This document shows positions 52,697-61,689 of a DNA stretch of 64,000 bases, one piece after another. Location: the NCBI RefSeq assembly GCF_021147775.1, contig NZ_JAGTPK010000019.1, positions 1 through 64,000 of the forward strand, in the 5' to 3' direction. The notes beneath the pieces were generated by a model that was given only the letters and a program-made list of their open reading frames with translations, made no database searches and was not told where the DNA came from. The position numbers were made by a program, and so were the translations under genes. The stretch is from Pseudomonas californiensis. GTDB taxonomy: Bacteria > Pseudomonadota > Gammaproteobacteria > Pseudomonadales > Pseudomonadaceae. Position 1 is the stretch's first letter. Each line of letters starts with the position of its first letter.

Positions 52697-53226
52697 AGCG
52701 CATTCGAACGGAGCTGAAAATGGTTCTCCCCACCAGGAACCTGAAGTGGCTGGCGCTGGGCCTGATGGTCCTCAGCGGCGTTTGCCAGGCTGGCGATCTG
52801 AAGCCAGAAGCGCGCTATGCCAGCATTACCACCGGCAGTGTGGCGACCATTTACCAGATCGGCTCGTACAATCAGACGCACATCGACCAGAGTGCGACGG
52901 CACAAACGGTCATTCAGAATCAGACAGGCACGCATAACCAGTCGGTGATCAGCCAGAGTGGCAACGGCAATTACCTGAATACTCTGCAAAACGGTCAGGA
53001 CAACGGCCTTGCCGTTACCCAGTCGGGCAGCTACAACCAGGCGTTTACCACCCAGACCGGTGTCAGTAACCAGGCCACTGTGGTGCAAAGCGGCGCTTAC
53101 AATCAGGCGTTTGTTAACCAGAACGGCGTGGGTAACCAGGCGTCCATTGTGCAGTCGGGCGTAAATGGCACGGCTTCGATTACCCAAAATGGCAACAACA
53201 TGAACGCCAGTATGACGCGCAGGTAG
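52693..53226 (+). CDS. csgB: Curli nucleator CsgB-like
   Basis: Minor amyloid subunit that seeds fibre growth. The 177-aa protein has a signal peptide ending VCQAG (about residue 33) and about five repeats (for example IYQIGSYNQTHIDQ, VTQSGSYNQAF, VVQSGAYNQAFVNQ). It ends in a basic, less regular repeat (SITQNGNNMNASMTRR), the trait that distinguishes CsgB from CsgA. Its length is close to E. coli CsgB plus a longer leader; an internal Met at residue 10 is an alternative start. Confidence 0.85.
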   Translation: MKRIRTELKMVLPTRNLKWLALGLMVLSGVCQAGDLKPEARYASITTGSVATIYQIGSYNQTHIDQSATAQTVIQNQTGTHNQSVISQSGNGNYLNTLQNGQDNGLAVTQSGSYNQAFTTQTGVSNQATVVQSGAYNQAFVNQNGVGNQASIVQSGVNGTASITQNGNNMNASMTRR

Positions 53227-53231
53227 TCCCC

Positions 53232-53525
53232 ATGATTGATGTATCTCAAGTGGTCATTGCCGTCGACACTCAACGCGTCGGCGAGTCGATCATCATCCGG
53301 CCAATGCTGCAAAGCCCGTCTGCGTTGACCCTGCAGTACCGCATGACGGTACGCCAGAGCAGCAGTAACGGAACGTCCAGCATCAACCAGAACGGCGAAT
53401 TGCACAGCGGTACTGATGCCAGCGTCGTGCAACTGAGCATGCCTGCAGGAGCCAGCTGTCAGGTGCATCTGGAGGTCTTTCAGGACGACACGCTGCTCAA
53501 GCAGGTCGACAGCGCTTGTGATTGA
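53232..53525 (+). CDS. Curli assembly inhibitor CsgC/CsgH-like
   Basis: A 97-aa beta-rich protein. In the CsgC/CsgH group these periplasmic chaperones prevent early amyloid formation. TLQYRMTVRQSSSNGTSSIN, with the following NGELHSGTDASVVQLSM and CQVHLEVFQDDTLL, matches the CsgH pattern. No clear signal peptide is visible in the frame as given, so either the start or the export route is unusual. It follows csgB by 5 bp and closes the operon. Confidence 0.75.
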   Translation: MIDVSQVVIAVDTQRVGESIIIRPMLQSPSALTLQYRMTVRQSSSNGTSSINQNGELHSGTDASVVQLSMPAGASCQVHLEVFQDDTLLKQVDSACD

Positions 53526-53637
53526 GCGGGCTCGTTTCAGTTTTATGAACAATCGCCGTTTTGCGCTCAACTCTCTATGCAGGTCTGGCGCGCTGTGAGA
53601 GGATTTTTGCCCTGTCACCCCTGGGTAGGGCGATCCT

Positions 53638-54450
53638 TTGAAAGCGCTTGTTCTGTTTGTGGTTCTGATAGTCAGCATGCCGTTGTCCGCCGCTCAGCTG
53701 GAGGTGCAGCCAAGCCAGGGCAGTCGCACCTGGCAAACTGAAGAATTGCTCGCTCATCCTCAAGTGCAAGACATTACTGTCAAAAATGATGTGTCCTATA
53801 AAAAGGACATGACCTACCGGGCTGTGCCGCTGGCGGCGCTGCTGGACGGGATCAAGCCTGGCGATCACTTGCAGGCCGTGGCTCTGGACGGGTTTGCCGC
53901 CGAGCTGGCCGCTGCGCCATTGCTCAATGTTCAAGGCGCACGGGCCTGGCTGGCGATTGAAGACCCGGCTCATCCCTGGCCGTTGCTGCCTTCCGGCAAG
54001 CACAGCGCCGGACCGTTCTACCTGGTCTGGACGGACCCGCAAGCCGGAAACATAAGCCCGGAGCAATGGCCTTTTGAAGTGGCCAGCATCAAGCGTCTGG
54101 CTTCGGTTGCCGAGCGCTTCCCCGCGCTGTTGCCGGACCCTGCGCTCAAGGCTGACGATCCGGTCAATCAGGGTTTTGTGCTGTTTCAGCGAAACTGCGT
54201 GGCGTGCCATCGCTTGAACGGGGCGGGTGACTCGCATTTCGGACCGGATCTGAATATTCCCTACAACCCGACTGAATATCTGGGTGTGGACTTTCTCAAG
54301 CGCTACATTCGTAACCCGCAGGATTTGCGTCAGTGGCCGGAGGCGAAGATGCCGGCGTTTTCAGAAACGGTATTGCCCGATACGGACTTGCAGATGCTGA
54401 TGGTGTCTGCAACACATGGCGGGACGCAAGAGCAAGCCCTGATCGGTTGA
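53638..54450 (+). CDS. Periplasmic cytochrome c family protein with N-terminal molybdopterin-oxidoreductase-like region
   Basis: A 270-aa exported protein with signal peptide (ALVLFVVLIVSMPLSAAQ). The first part (about 20-165) has features of a small sulfite-oxidase-like fold (TWQTEELLAHPQVQDITV, YRAVPLAALL) but no cofactor-binding Cys was identified. The last 90 residues carry one haem c site CVACH, a following GPDLN and a KMPAF Met ligand. The start is TTG, followed directly by a signal sequence; no better codon is near. It is probably an electron-transfer protein, not obviously linked to the curli genes. Confidence 0.75.
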   Translation: MKALVLFVVLIVSMPLSAAQLEVQPSQGSRTWQTEELLAHPQVQDITVKNDVSYKKDMTYRAVPLAALLDGIKPGDHLQAVALDGFAAELAAAPLLNVQGARAWLAIEDPAHPWPLLPSGKHSAGPFYLVWTDPQAGNISPEQWPFEVASIKRLASVAERFPALLPDPALKADDPVNQGFVLFQRNCVACHRLNGAGDSHFGPDLNIPYNPTEYLGVDFLKRYIRNPQDLRQWPEAKMPAFSETVLPDTDLQMLMVSATHGGTQEQALIG

Positions 54451-54581
54451 GCACGGATGCGACCGCACGTGACTTTTCGCTCGACGTCTTTGAATAACAG
54501 TTCATTTGACGGGTATGGCATAGGTCACTCAGGCTCGTGACGATAGCTGCGCTTTTTGACAATGTGTTTGATTGGGCTTGT

Positions 54582-54629
54582 TCTTGAACGGCACACTTTT
54601 TGAGCGACACACTTCTTGAACGGCACACT
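54582..54629 (+). repeat. Three tandem 16-bp repeats upstream of uvsE
   Basis: TCTTGAACGGCACACT (54582-54597), TTTTGAGCGACACACT (54598-54613) and TCTTGAACGGCACACT (54614-54629) are head to tail, 60 bp before the uvsE start. The outer copies are identical. Repeats in phase at 16 bp could be an operator, or a slippage product. Confidence 0.65.
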
Positions 54630-54688
54630 GACTGCTTTCGGTTGTCTGAATCCCCAAGCGTATTACCTCTGGCCGTCAAGGATTCAGC

Positions 54689-55717
54689 ATGATTCAACCC
54701 CGTATCGGTTTCGCCTGTCAGTACCGGCACCCTGACCGCAGCCTGGCACCCGGCGAACTGAAGACCATCGAGGCCGCCTTCAACCCGCGCACCACCACCC
54801 TGCGCTGGATGGAAAGCGTCGAGCCCGCAATAGCCCGTGCCCGCTTGCTGGAAGTTGTCGAGCACAACCTCAAGGCGCAGTTGCGATTGCTGGCGTATAC
54901 CGGTGAGCTGCCGCCGCCCTTGCGCATGTTGCGCCTGAGCAGTGATCTGCTGCCGTTTTACAGTCACCCCAAGGTCAGCGCGCTCTACCAGGCCCCGGCC
55001 ATTCAGCACTGGCTGGGCGAAGGTTTTGCGGCCATTGGTGCTCTGGCGCGCGAGCTGGGCATTCGGCTGTCGTTTCATCCGGGGCAGTATTGCGTGCTGG
55101 GTTCGGACCGGCCCGAGGTGGTCGAAAACAGCGTGGCTGAATTCGAATACCACGCCGACATGATCCGCATGATGGGTTATGGCCTGAGCTTTCAGGACTT
55201 CAAATGCAACCTGCACATTGCCGGGCGTCTTGGCGGGGAGGGCATACGCGCCTTGTGGCCACGGCTTTCGGAGGTGGCGCGCAACTGCATCACGTTCGAG
55301 AACGACGAGAAAACCTACGGCGTGGATGATTGCCTGGCGCTGGCCGATCTGGCGCCTGTGGTGCTGGACATTCACCACTGCTGGATTCACGAGAACGACT
55401 ACATCCCGACAGATGATCCGAGGGTGGAGCGCATCATCGCCAGCTGGCGCGGGGTGCGTCCGACCATGCATTACTCCCAGCCGCCCGAGCTGTTGCAGGA
55501 AGTGGGGTTCAGTGCCGATCAGAAGCTGGAAATCGAGCCACTGCTCAAGGTTGTGTCCAAGCGCGACCTGTACGCCCACAGTGCGCAGATGTGGAACCAC
55601 TGGACCAACGTCTACGCGCTGCAGTTTCTGGATCGCTTCGACATCATGTTCGAGGCCAAGCACAAGAACGTGGCGACCCTGGCGTTTTACCACCAATACC
55701 TGCTGCCCGGTCAGTGA
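54689..55717 (+). CDS. uvsE: UV damage endonuclease UvsE/UvdE
   Basis: Nicks DNA 5' of UV photoproducts and other lesions in an excision-repair route separate from UvrABC. The 342-aa protein has the UVDE TIM-barrel signatures: LRLSSDLLPFYSHP (about 80-93), LSFHPGQYCVLGS (about 128-140), HADMIRMMGY, ITFENDEKTYGVDD, VVLDIHHCWIHE, and MHYSQPP; the His, Glu and Asp residues are metal ligands. Such genes are often carried on Pseudomonas accessory DNA. It converges with dps; a short palindrome, GCCCGGTCA/TGACCGGGC, overlaps its stop codon. Confidence 0.88.
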   Translation: MIQPRIGFACQYRHPDRSLAPGELKTIEAAFNPRTTTLRWMESVEPAIARARLLEVVEHNLKAQLRLLAYTGELPPPLRMLRLSSDLLPFYSHPKVSALYQAPAIQHWLGEGFAAIGALARELGIRLSFHPGQYCVLGSDRPEVVENSVAEFEYHADMIRMMGYGLSFQDFKCNLHIAGRLGGEGIRALWPRLSEVARNCITFENDEKTYGVDDCLALADLAPVVLDIHHCWIHENDYIPTDDPRVERIIASWRGVRPTMHYSQPPELLQEVGFSADQKLEIEPLLKVVSKRDLYAHSAQMWNHWTNVYALQFLDRFDIMFEAKHKNVATLAFYHQYLLPGQ

Positions 55718-55740
55718 CCGGGCGCTTGGGTTTCAGTTGA

Positions 55741-56214
55741 TCAGTTGCCTTCCAGCAAGGTGCGCAGCATCCACGCAGCTTTTTCATGCACTTGCATGCG
55801 CTGGGTCAGCAGGTCGGCGGTCGGCTCGTCGCTGACCTTGTCCAGCAGCGGGAACAGACCCCGTGCGGTGCGGACCACGGCTTCCTGACCTTCCACCAGT
55901 TGCTTGATCATCTCTGAAGCATCCGGGACGCCGGGCTCTTCCTTGATCGACGACAGGCGCGCGTAGGTCGTGTAGGTGCCTGGCGCCGGGAAGCCCAGTG
56001 CGCGGATACGCTCGGCGATGGAGTCGACCGCAGTGGCCAGTTCGGTGTATTGCTCTTCAAACAGCAGGTGCAGGGTGCGGAACATCGGACCGGTCACGTT
56101 CCAGTGGAAGTTGTGGGTCTTCAGGTACAACACATAAGTGTCGGAAAGCAGATGTGAAAGGCCATCGACGATCTGTTGACGGTCCTGCTCGGTAATGCCG
56201 ATTTCAATACGCAT
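55741..56214 (-). CDS. dps: Dps-like ferritin, starvation DNA-protection protein
   Basis: Forms a dodecamer that oxidises and stores iron and shields DNA. The 157-aa protein has the ferroxidase site residues in the Dps pattern LKTHNFHWNVTGPMF (His and His) and LFEEQYTELATAVDSIAERIR (Glu/Asp). The ATG at 56214 is preferred since GAGGA lies 5-6 nt upstream; a TTG four codons earlier is part of the ribosome site. It stands alone in this window. Confidence 0.92.
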   Translation of the reverse strand: MRIEIGITEQDRQQIVDGLSHLLSDTYVLYLKTHNFHWNVTGPMFRTLHLLFEEQYTELATAVDSIAERIRALGFPAPGTYTTYARLSSIKEEPGVPDASEMIKQLVEGQEAVVRTARGLFPLLDKVSDEPTADLLTQRMQVHEKAAWMLRTLLEGN

Positions 56215-56353
56215 ATCAGTCCTCAAGGGTCAGATGTTCAAGAAGTTGGTGCCATTCTAAAAAACGTAGACCCAAGGCGGAAATCACGGTTCACAATGAT
56301 GACCATCCACATAACCTATGGATCATTGTGGTGAATGGATGCAGCCAAGCCTC

Positions 56354-56494
56354 TAGGCTCTGTACGAAAAGTGGCTGCGCTCGGTGATGCTGCGTTAAAA
56401 ACAGGCTCAGAATGCTCATTTACAGCCAGTAGACTCCGCTTCCTCGCCTGTTTTTGCCTTGCCTGACCTTCGCTCGCTTTTCGTACAGAACCTA
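56354..56494. mobile_element. MITE-like element of about 141 bp
   Basis: Terminal inverted repeats TAGGCTCTGTACGAAAAG (56354-56371) and CTTTTCGTACAGAACCTA (56477-56494) match at 17 of 18 positions. An inner pair AAAAACAGGC/GCCTGTTTTT lies about 40 bp in. The element encodes no protein and sits between dps and mltA. The size and ends fit a non-autonomous miniature transposon; the parent IS is not in the window. Confidence 0.65.
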
Positions 56495-56569
56495 GGTGAC
56501 GAACGCCGCTTGGGCCACAATGGCGTTTTTTTCACCGGCCTGCTGTGGGCCGTAAAAGGATTCGTGCTG

Positions 56570-57733
56570 ATGATGTCTTCTTCCAACACCTGGCTGCTGC
56601 GCCTGGCGCTGACTGTGCCGCTGGCGGCTTTGCTCACAGCGTGCGATGTCACCGACAAACCTGTCACACCGCCCAAAACACCTCACACCACTTACACCCA
56701 GGCCAGTTGGGAGGCGTTGCCGGCTGTGTCCGAGGCGGACCTGCAAGCCGGTTTTGCGTCCTGGCGCAGTGCCTGCACCCGCTTGAAGGCCGATGCGGTC
56801 TGGGGTCCGACCTGCGCGGCGGCGGCCAGTCTGGCCGCCGCGCCGGGCACCGAAGAGATTCGGTCGTTCCTCAACAATCAGTTGCAGGTCTACAGCCTGC
56901 GCGCCGAGGGTGGCAGTGCCGACGGCCTGATCACTGGTTACTACGAGCCGGTGTACCCCGGCAGCCTGACCCAGACCGAAACCGCCAAGGTGCCGGTGTA
57001 TGGCATTCCGGATGACTTGATCGTGGTCAACCTGGACAGCATTTATCCTGAGCTCAAGGGCAAGCGTCTGCGTGGACGGCTGGAAGGGCGCGTGCTCAAG
57101 CCGTATGACGACGCAGCGACCATCACCGCCAACGGCCTGAACGCGCCCGTTGTCGCGTGGCTGACTGACCCGATGGATCTGCAGTTTTTGCAGATCCAGG
57201 GCTCGGGCCGGGTGCGTCTCGAGGACGGTACGCAACTGCGCCTGGCTTACGCCGATCAGAATGGGCGGCCTTATCGGGCCATCGGTCGCTGGCTGGTGGA
57301 GCAAGGCGAATTGAAGAAGGAAGACGTGACCATGGGTGCGATTGCAGGTTGGGCCAAGGCGCATCCGGAAAGGGTCGCCGAGTTGCTGGCGAGCAACCCC
57401 AGCTATGTGTTCTTCGGGCGCAACCCGGACAGCAACGAAGGCCCGCGTGGTTCGCTTAATGTACCCCTGACGCCGGGTTACAGCGTGGCGATCGATCGCA
57501 AGGTGATTCCGCTGGGCAGTCTGTTGTGGCTGTCGACCACCCGCCCCGACGGCAGCAGTGTGGTGCGCCCGGTGGCCGCTCAGGACACTGGCGGCGCCAT
57601 TGCTGGTGAAGTGCGTGCCGATCTGTTCTGGGGCACGGGCGAGGAAGCCGGCAAGCTCGCGGGCGACATGAAGCAGAAGGGCAATATCTGGCTGCTGTGG
57701 CCCAAAGGCATGGCGCTGCCCGCTACCGAGTAG
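56570..57733 (+). CDS. mltA: Membrane-bound lytic murein transglycosylase A
   Basis: Outer-membrane lipoprotein that cleaves peptidoglycan glycan strands with formation of 1,6-anhydro ends. The 387-aa product has a lipoprotein leader with lipobox LLTAC (Cys about 25), the MltA domain (GLITGYYEPVYPGS; LQIQGSGRVRLEDG) and the terminal 3D domain (RKVIPLGSLLWLSTT and QDTGGAIAGEVRADLFWG) with three Asp, one of them catalytic. The start at 56570 excludes 37 codons that read through the MITE end. Confidence 0.92.
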   Translation: MMSSSNTWLLRLALTVPLAALLTACDVTDKPVTPPKTPHTTYTQASWEALPAVSEADLQAGFASWRSACTRLKADAVWGPTCAAAASLAAAPGTEEIRSFLNNQLQVYSLRAEGGSADGLITGYYEPVYPGSLTQTETAKVPVYGIPDDLIVVNLDSIYPELKGKRLRGRLEGRVLKPYDDAATITANGLNAPVVAWLTDPMDLQFLQIQGSGRVRLEDGTQLRLAYADQNGRPYRAIGRWLVEQGELKKEDVTMGAIAGWAKAHPERVAELLASNPSYVFFGRNPDSNEGPRGSLNVPLTPGYSVAIDRKVIPLGSLLWLSTTRPDGSSVVRPVAAQDTGGAIAGEVRADLFWGTGEEAGKLAGDMKQKGNIWLLWPKGMALPATE

Positions 57734-57760
57734 GGCAAGCGCTGACATGGAACGTCGAAA

Positions 57761-57791
57761 TATAGATAGCTATCAAGTTATCTAGCTATCT
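57761..57791. repeat. TAGCTA-type inverted repeat after mltA
   Basis: AGATAGCTA and TAGCTATCT enclose a short spacer, with further TATAGATAGC and ATCTAGC units, 28 bp after mltA. It resembles the arrays beside the par genes 54 kb to the left. TGTATTTC is then repeated two to three times in tandem (57790-57814). Confidence 0.6.
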
Positions 57792-58327
57792 GTATTTCTG
57801 TATTTCTGTATTTTTTAATACAACCTGTTGATTTTATTAATTTTTAACACCCGCCTCGCGTGTCTGAAAATAGCTGTCACGCTATTTGACAGGCAACTTA
57901 TTGATGGTCTCTCAATGATCCCAAAAGCGTTGATGCCGTATAAAACGCGTGCTGTGAACCCGCTGGCCCGTACCCCTGATGCCTCTCGTCGAAACTGAAA
58001 AACAACGCCAATAAAATGGCTGAAAAATTACATCAAGAAAATAATTCTATAGCGGCGGCTTTTGTCAGCAAAATATTGACACAATCATTTTGACATCACA
58101 CATTAGCGGCGTTTTTACGCCGAACCTGAATTCTGGACCTGAAGGGAAGCTGGTCATTATCCCCAGGTGTCCGGTTCCCCTTTTCGAAAGCAACGCTGAC
58201 GTTGTCTTGCGCATGAGATTCGGTCAATAAGGCCAGGCATGGATTGCCCTGGACGAAATAGACATCCGGTAGTTGCGCAGCGCCTGACGAGGCGTCTGCT
58301 TGTGCATTCGAAAAGTGGGGTAAGGGT
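57792..58327. other. Upstream region of the cellulose operon
   Basis: About 535 bp, AT-rich at first (57792-58090). No gene could be supported; the open frame on the minus strand overlapping 58157 is antisense to bcsE. It must contain the bcsE promoter. AGCGGCGT and ACGCCG around 58103-58120 form a small stem. No c-di-GMP riboswitch was recognised. Confidence 0.45.
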
Positions 58328-59869
58328 TTGGCTCAGGTCACATTGGCTATCCAGCAATTGCAGGATGAGCACATTGCGTTGCGGCGTGGCGGTTTGTATT
58401 GGGTGATTGTGGATACCACGACCGATGCGGCCGTGCTTGCACGTCAGTTTCTTGCGGCATTGCCCGAACAGGAGCACGCCTCGCTGGTTGGCCTGGGCAG
58501 CGACCCGCAGGAGGTGATCGCCAGCATGGCTGACGAAAGCGGTCCGGCCACGTTGCGTCTGCTGTCGGCGCAGGGCGCTGCGGCCCACATTGCCTTCAAG
58601 ACCCTGACCCGCGACTTGCATCGCGCGCGCGTGCCCGCAGGCAGCTACGTGGTGTTGATGTTGCCGTCTGCCAGCCTTGAAACCCTTGCCACAGCGTCTC
58701 TTCAGCGCTGGTGCGAAAGCACTCGGCAATGGCTGCTGCAGCGTGACTCGACGCTACTGATTCTGTGTTGTGGCCAGGCGCCGCATCTGCACGACAAGTT
58801 GCTGACCCTCAATGAGTCCACCTCCGGGCTCGCCCAGTTGTACCGTCGTGACAGCGGTATCTGCTACCAGCTGAATTTCTGGCACAGCGAACTGGGCGTG
58901 TGTGCCTCACAGGCATTCGAGCTTGAACTCGCCAGCAATGGTTTTGCCCTCGGCCAGTCCTGGGCGGCCAGCAACCTGCCATTGCGGGTGGACGATCAGC
59001 GCATTTACCTGACTCAGCGCGCCGCACTGGAAGGTGCTGCGCCGCTGTCGGATCAGTGGCGGTTGTTCGAGCGTCGCGAGGACTTGCTCAAGCAGGCCGC
59101 ACGGGCGCGTGCGGCTACGGTCATTGTGGCGCTGGAAAGCAACAAGGATGTAGAGAGCCTGGGCCGCGACCTGCATGAACTGCGCGAGCAATGCGGCGTG
59201 CAATTGATGGTTGTCGTGCGTGAAACCGAGCCCTGCCTGCGCTATCGCGATGAGCGTCTGCTGCTGGCGTGCGGGGCCAATCTGATCGTCCCGTTCAAGA
59301 CTCAGTTGGCGCACTTTCTGAGCCTGGTCGACAGCACGCAAGGCCAGACCTGGCGTTATCGCCAGACCCCGGACATTCAAGTGCTGTTCGACCGCCTGCG
59401 TCCGCCGCCACAGCGCGGCATGCTGGCGCCGCGCGAGTTCATCACGTTGCTCGAAGAGGTCTATCACGGCGCCTCGGGCGAACTGACTCACCAGTTGCTC
59501 CGGTTGCGTCCGCGGGGCGACCTGAACCTTGAACAGTATATGAACCAGATCAGCCTGCGCCGCTTTGGCGACGTGGCGTGCGTACTGGACGGCATGTTTT
59601 ACCTGTTCCTTTTCGCCTGCCGTGGCGATGGGCTGGAACCCGCGCTGGGGAACATCTGCCGCCTGCCGTGGCGCGATATTTTCAGTGAATGCAAGCCATT
59701 GGCGACCGTGGATGTTCTGCCGCGTCAGGACTTTCTGGCGGTGGCCGAACTGGCGGATTTGCCGCGTATGGCTGCCGAGCAGGTGATCCATGACCTGGAC
59801 GCGGCGATCAGTCCTGACGGCTATAGACCGCGCCGTCTCACCCTGCCGCTTTCGGAGCTTTGCCCATGA
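58328..59869 (+). CDS. bcsE: Cellulose biosynthesis c-di-GMP-binding regulator BcsE
   Basis: Cytoplasmic subunit that binds c-di-GMP and raises cellulose output through BcsF/BcsG and BcsRQ. The 513-aa protein ends in the GIL domain with RETEPCLRYRDERLLLACGA (about 297-316), whose Arg-x-x-Asp contacts the dinucleotide, and LIVPFKTQLAHFLSLVDSTQGQ. The start is a TTG in a MAQVTLAIQQLQDEH context like E. coli BcsE; an upstream alternative was not found. It overlaps bcsF by 4 nt. Confidence 0.9.
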   Translation: MAQVTLAIQQLQDEHIALRRGGLYWVIVDTTTDAAVLARQFLAALPEQEHASLVGLGSDPQEVIASMADESGPATLRLLSAQGAAAHIAFKTLTRDLHRARVPAGSYVVLMLPSASLETLATASLQRWCESTRQWLLQRDSTLLILCCGQAPHLHDKLLTLNESTSGLAQLYRRDSGICYQLNFWHSELGVCASQAFELELASNGFALGQSWAASNLPLRVDDQRIYLTQRAALEGAAPLSDQWRLFERREDLLKQAARARAATVIVALESNKDVESLGRDLHELREQCGVQLMVVVRETEPCLRYRDERLLLACGANLIVPFKTQLAHFLSLVDSTQGQTWRYRQTPDIQVLFDRLRPPPQRGMLAPREFITLLEEVYHGASGELTHQLLRLRPRGDLNLEQYMNQISLRRFGDVACVLDGMFYLFLFACRGDGLEPALGNICRLPWRDIFSECKPLATVDVLPRQDFLAVAELADLPRMAAEQVIHDLDAAISPDGYRPRRLTLPLSELCP

Positions 59870-60042
59870 CGTTTATCCAACTGCTGCAAATCATCGCGGC
59901 CAGCTGTCTGTTGACCCTTACTGCGGTCATGCTGCTGCGCAGCGTGCGTCAGCGTCTTTCACTGTGGCTGGAATGGCAGTTGCCACCCCGTCACCTCAAG
60001 TTGAGCGGCATACGCCGCCGCGCCCCGCCACCCCCGTTGTGA
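59866..60042 (+). CDS. bcsF: Cellulose biosynthesis membrane protein BcsF
   Basis: A 58-aa protein with one membrane span (LLQIIAASCLLTLTAVMLL, about 5-23) and a basic, proline-rich cytoplasmic tail. BcsF recruits BcsE to BcsG at the inner membrane. The call rests on size, layout and position between bcsE (4-nt overlap) and bcsG (9-bp gap). Confidence 0.85.
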   Translation: MTFIQLLQIIAASCLLTLTAVMLLRSVRQRLSLWLEWQLPPRHLKLSGIRRRAPPPPL

Positions 60043-60051
60043 ACGACACTG

Positions 60052-61689
60052 ATGAACCCGGCTGAGCACCCTGACGCCACGGTGGTGGCTGCACGTCCCT
60101 GGCCTGGTCTGGGGCTCTGGAACCTGTATTTCCTCATCAAGCTGGCGCTGTTGTGGGGCGGTTACCTGAACCTCCAGGTTTTGCCCAATCTGCTCTTCGC
60201 CGCCGTGCTGCTGGTGCCCTTGCGCCTGCGAGCCCTGGCGATTCTGCGCACCCTGATCGCGATTACGGTCGGGGTCGCGCTGTTTTATCAGGACACCTGG
60301 CTGCCGCCGTTCAGCCGTCTGCTGGACCAGCCTGGCGTCTTGAATTTCACCCGGGACTATCTGTTCGAACTGGCCGGTCGTTTTATCGACTTGAACGTCT
60401 GTGGTGCGCTGCTGATCCTGGTGATCGTGTTCTTTTCCGTGCGCCAGTGGTTGCGACTGACGTCTGTGACGCTCGCCTGTCTGGCATGGCTCGGGTTTTC
60501 CGGGTTGCCCATCATGCAGGTCACTGTGCCCACCGTGCAGGCCAGCAGCGAGGTGGTGGGGGGAGCGTTGCCTGTTTCAACGGCCGAGCCGGACAGCCCG
60601 ACGCTGGATGCCTATCTGCAGAAGTTCTACAGCACCGAGGCCGCGCGGCAGGTGAAATTCGAGCCTTCGGACTCGGCTGCCCAGCCGTTCGACCTGTTGC
60701 TGATCAACATCTGTTCCATGGCCTGGGACGACCTGGAGGCCGTAGGCCTGCGCGACAACCCGCTGCTGGCGCAGATGGACATGGTGTTCGATAACTTCAA
60801 CTCGGCCACTGCCTATAGCGGACCGGCTGCAATCCGCCTGCTGCGCGCCAGTTGCGGTCAACAGCCGCACAGCAAGTTGTACGGCATGGCGCCGCAGCAG
60901 TGCCTGTTGATGGATGACCTGCGCAAACTGGGTTTCACCAGCGAAGTGATGCTCAACCATACCGGTCAGTTCGAAGGCTTTATCGACGAAGTCCGCGCGC
61001 AGGGTGCGTTGCCGGACCCTGCGGTGAGCACCGCTGACCTTGCGCGCACGCTGGTGGGCTTCGATGGCTCGCCGATCTGGCGTGACCGCGAAGTGCTCGA
61101 CAAATGGTGGCGTCATCGCAGTGCCCAGGAAGACGCCCGCGTTGCGCTGTTCTACAACACCACCACGCTGCACGACGGCAACCGCATCGTGACGGCAGAC
61201 GGCGGCACCCGCAGCGCCGATTACAAGACCCGTGCGCAGAGCCTGATCGACGACCTGGGTGCCTTCCTCAAACAACTGGAAAAAAGCGGCCGTCGCGTGG
61301 TGGTGGTGATCGTCCCCGAGCATGGCGCGGCACTGCATGGCGATCGTATGCAGATCTCCGGTATGCGCGAGATCCCCAGCCCTTCGATCACACATGTTCC
61401 GGTGGGCATCAAGCTGATTGGCATGGGCAGCAATCCGCGTTCCGAGCCCCTGCACGTAACCGGTTCGAGCAGTTACCTGGCGCTGTCGGAAATCATCTCG
61501 CGGCTGTATGCGGCACCGCCCCAAAGCCCTGGGCTGGGGCCGGACTGGCAGGTGTTGCTGGCCAACCTGCCGCAGACGCCCATGGTGTCGGAAAACGCCG
61601 GGACGGTCGTGCTCGACTATGCCGGCAAGCCTTATGTGCGAATCAAGGAGAAGGGTGCATGGCTGCCATACCCACAGCGCTTCAAATAA
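60052..61689 (+). CDS. bcsG: Cellulose phosphoethanolamine transferase BcsG
   Basis: Adds phosphoethanolamine to nascent cellulose in the periplasm. The 545-aa protein has an N-terminal membrane part (about 20-165, four or five spans) and a zinc-dependent alkaline-phosphatase-fold domain. FNSATAYSGPAAIRLLRASCGQ (about 247-268, overlapping motifs) holds the conserved nucleophile Ser region seen in E. coli BcsG, and PEHGAAL the metal-binding Glu-His. Its presence implies a modified cellulose like that of E. coli. Confidence 0.93.
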   Translation: MNPAEHPDATVVAARPWPGLGLWNLYFLIKLALLWGGYLNLQVLPNLLFAAVLLVPLRLRALAILRTLIAITVGVALFYQDTWLPPFSRLLDQPGVLNFTRDYLFELAGRFIDLNVCGALLILVIVFFSVRQWLRLTSVTLACLAWLGFSGLPIMQVTVPTVQASSEVVGGALPVSTAEPDSPTLDAYLQKFYSTEAARQVKFEPSDSAAQPFDLLLINICSMAWDDLEAVGLRDNPLLAQMDMVFDNFNSATAYSGPAAIRLLRASCGQQPHSKLYGMAPQQCLLMDDLRKLGFTSEVMLNHTGQFEGFIDEVRAQGALPDPAVSTADLARTLVGFDGSPIWRDREVLDKWWRHRSAQEDARVALFYNTTTLHDGNRIVTADGGTRSADYKTRAQSLIDDLGAFLKQLEKSGRRVVVVIVPEHGAALHGDRMQISGMREIPSPSITHVPVGIKLIGMGSNPRSEPLHVTGSSSYLALSEIISRLYAAPPQSPGLGPDWQVLLANLPQTPMVSENAGTVVLDYAGKPYVRIKEKGAWLPYPQRFK

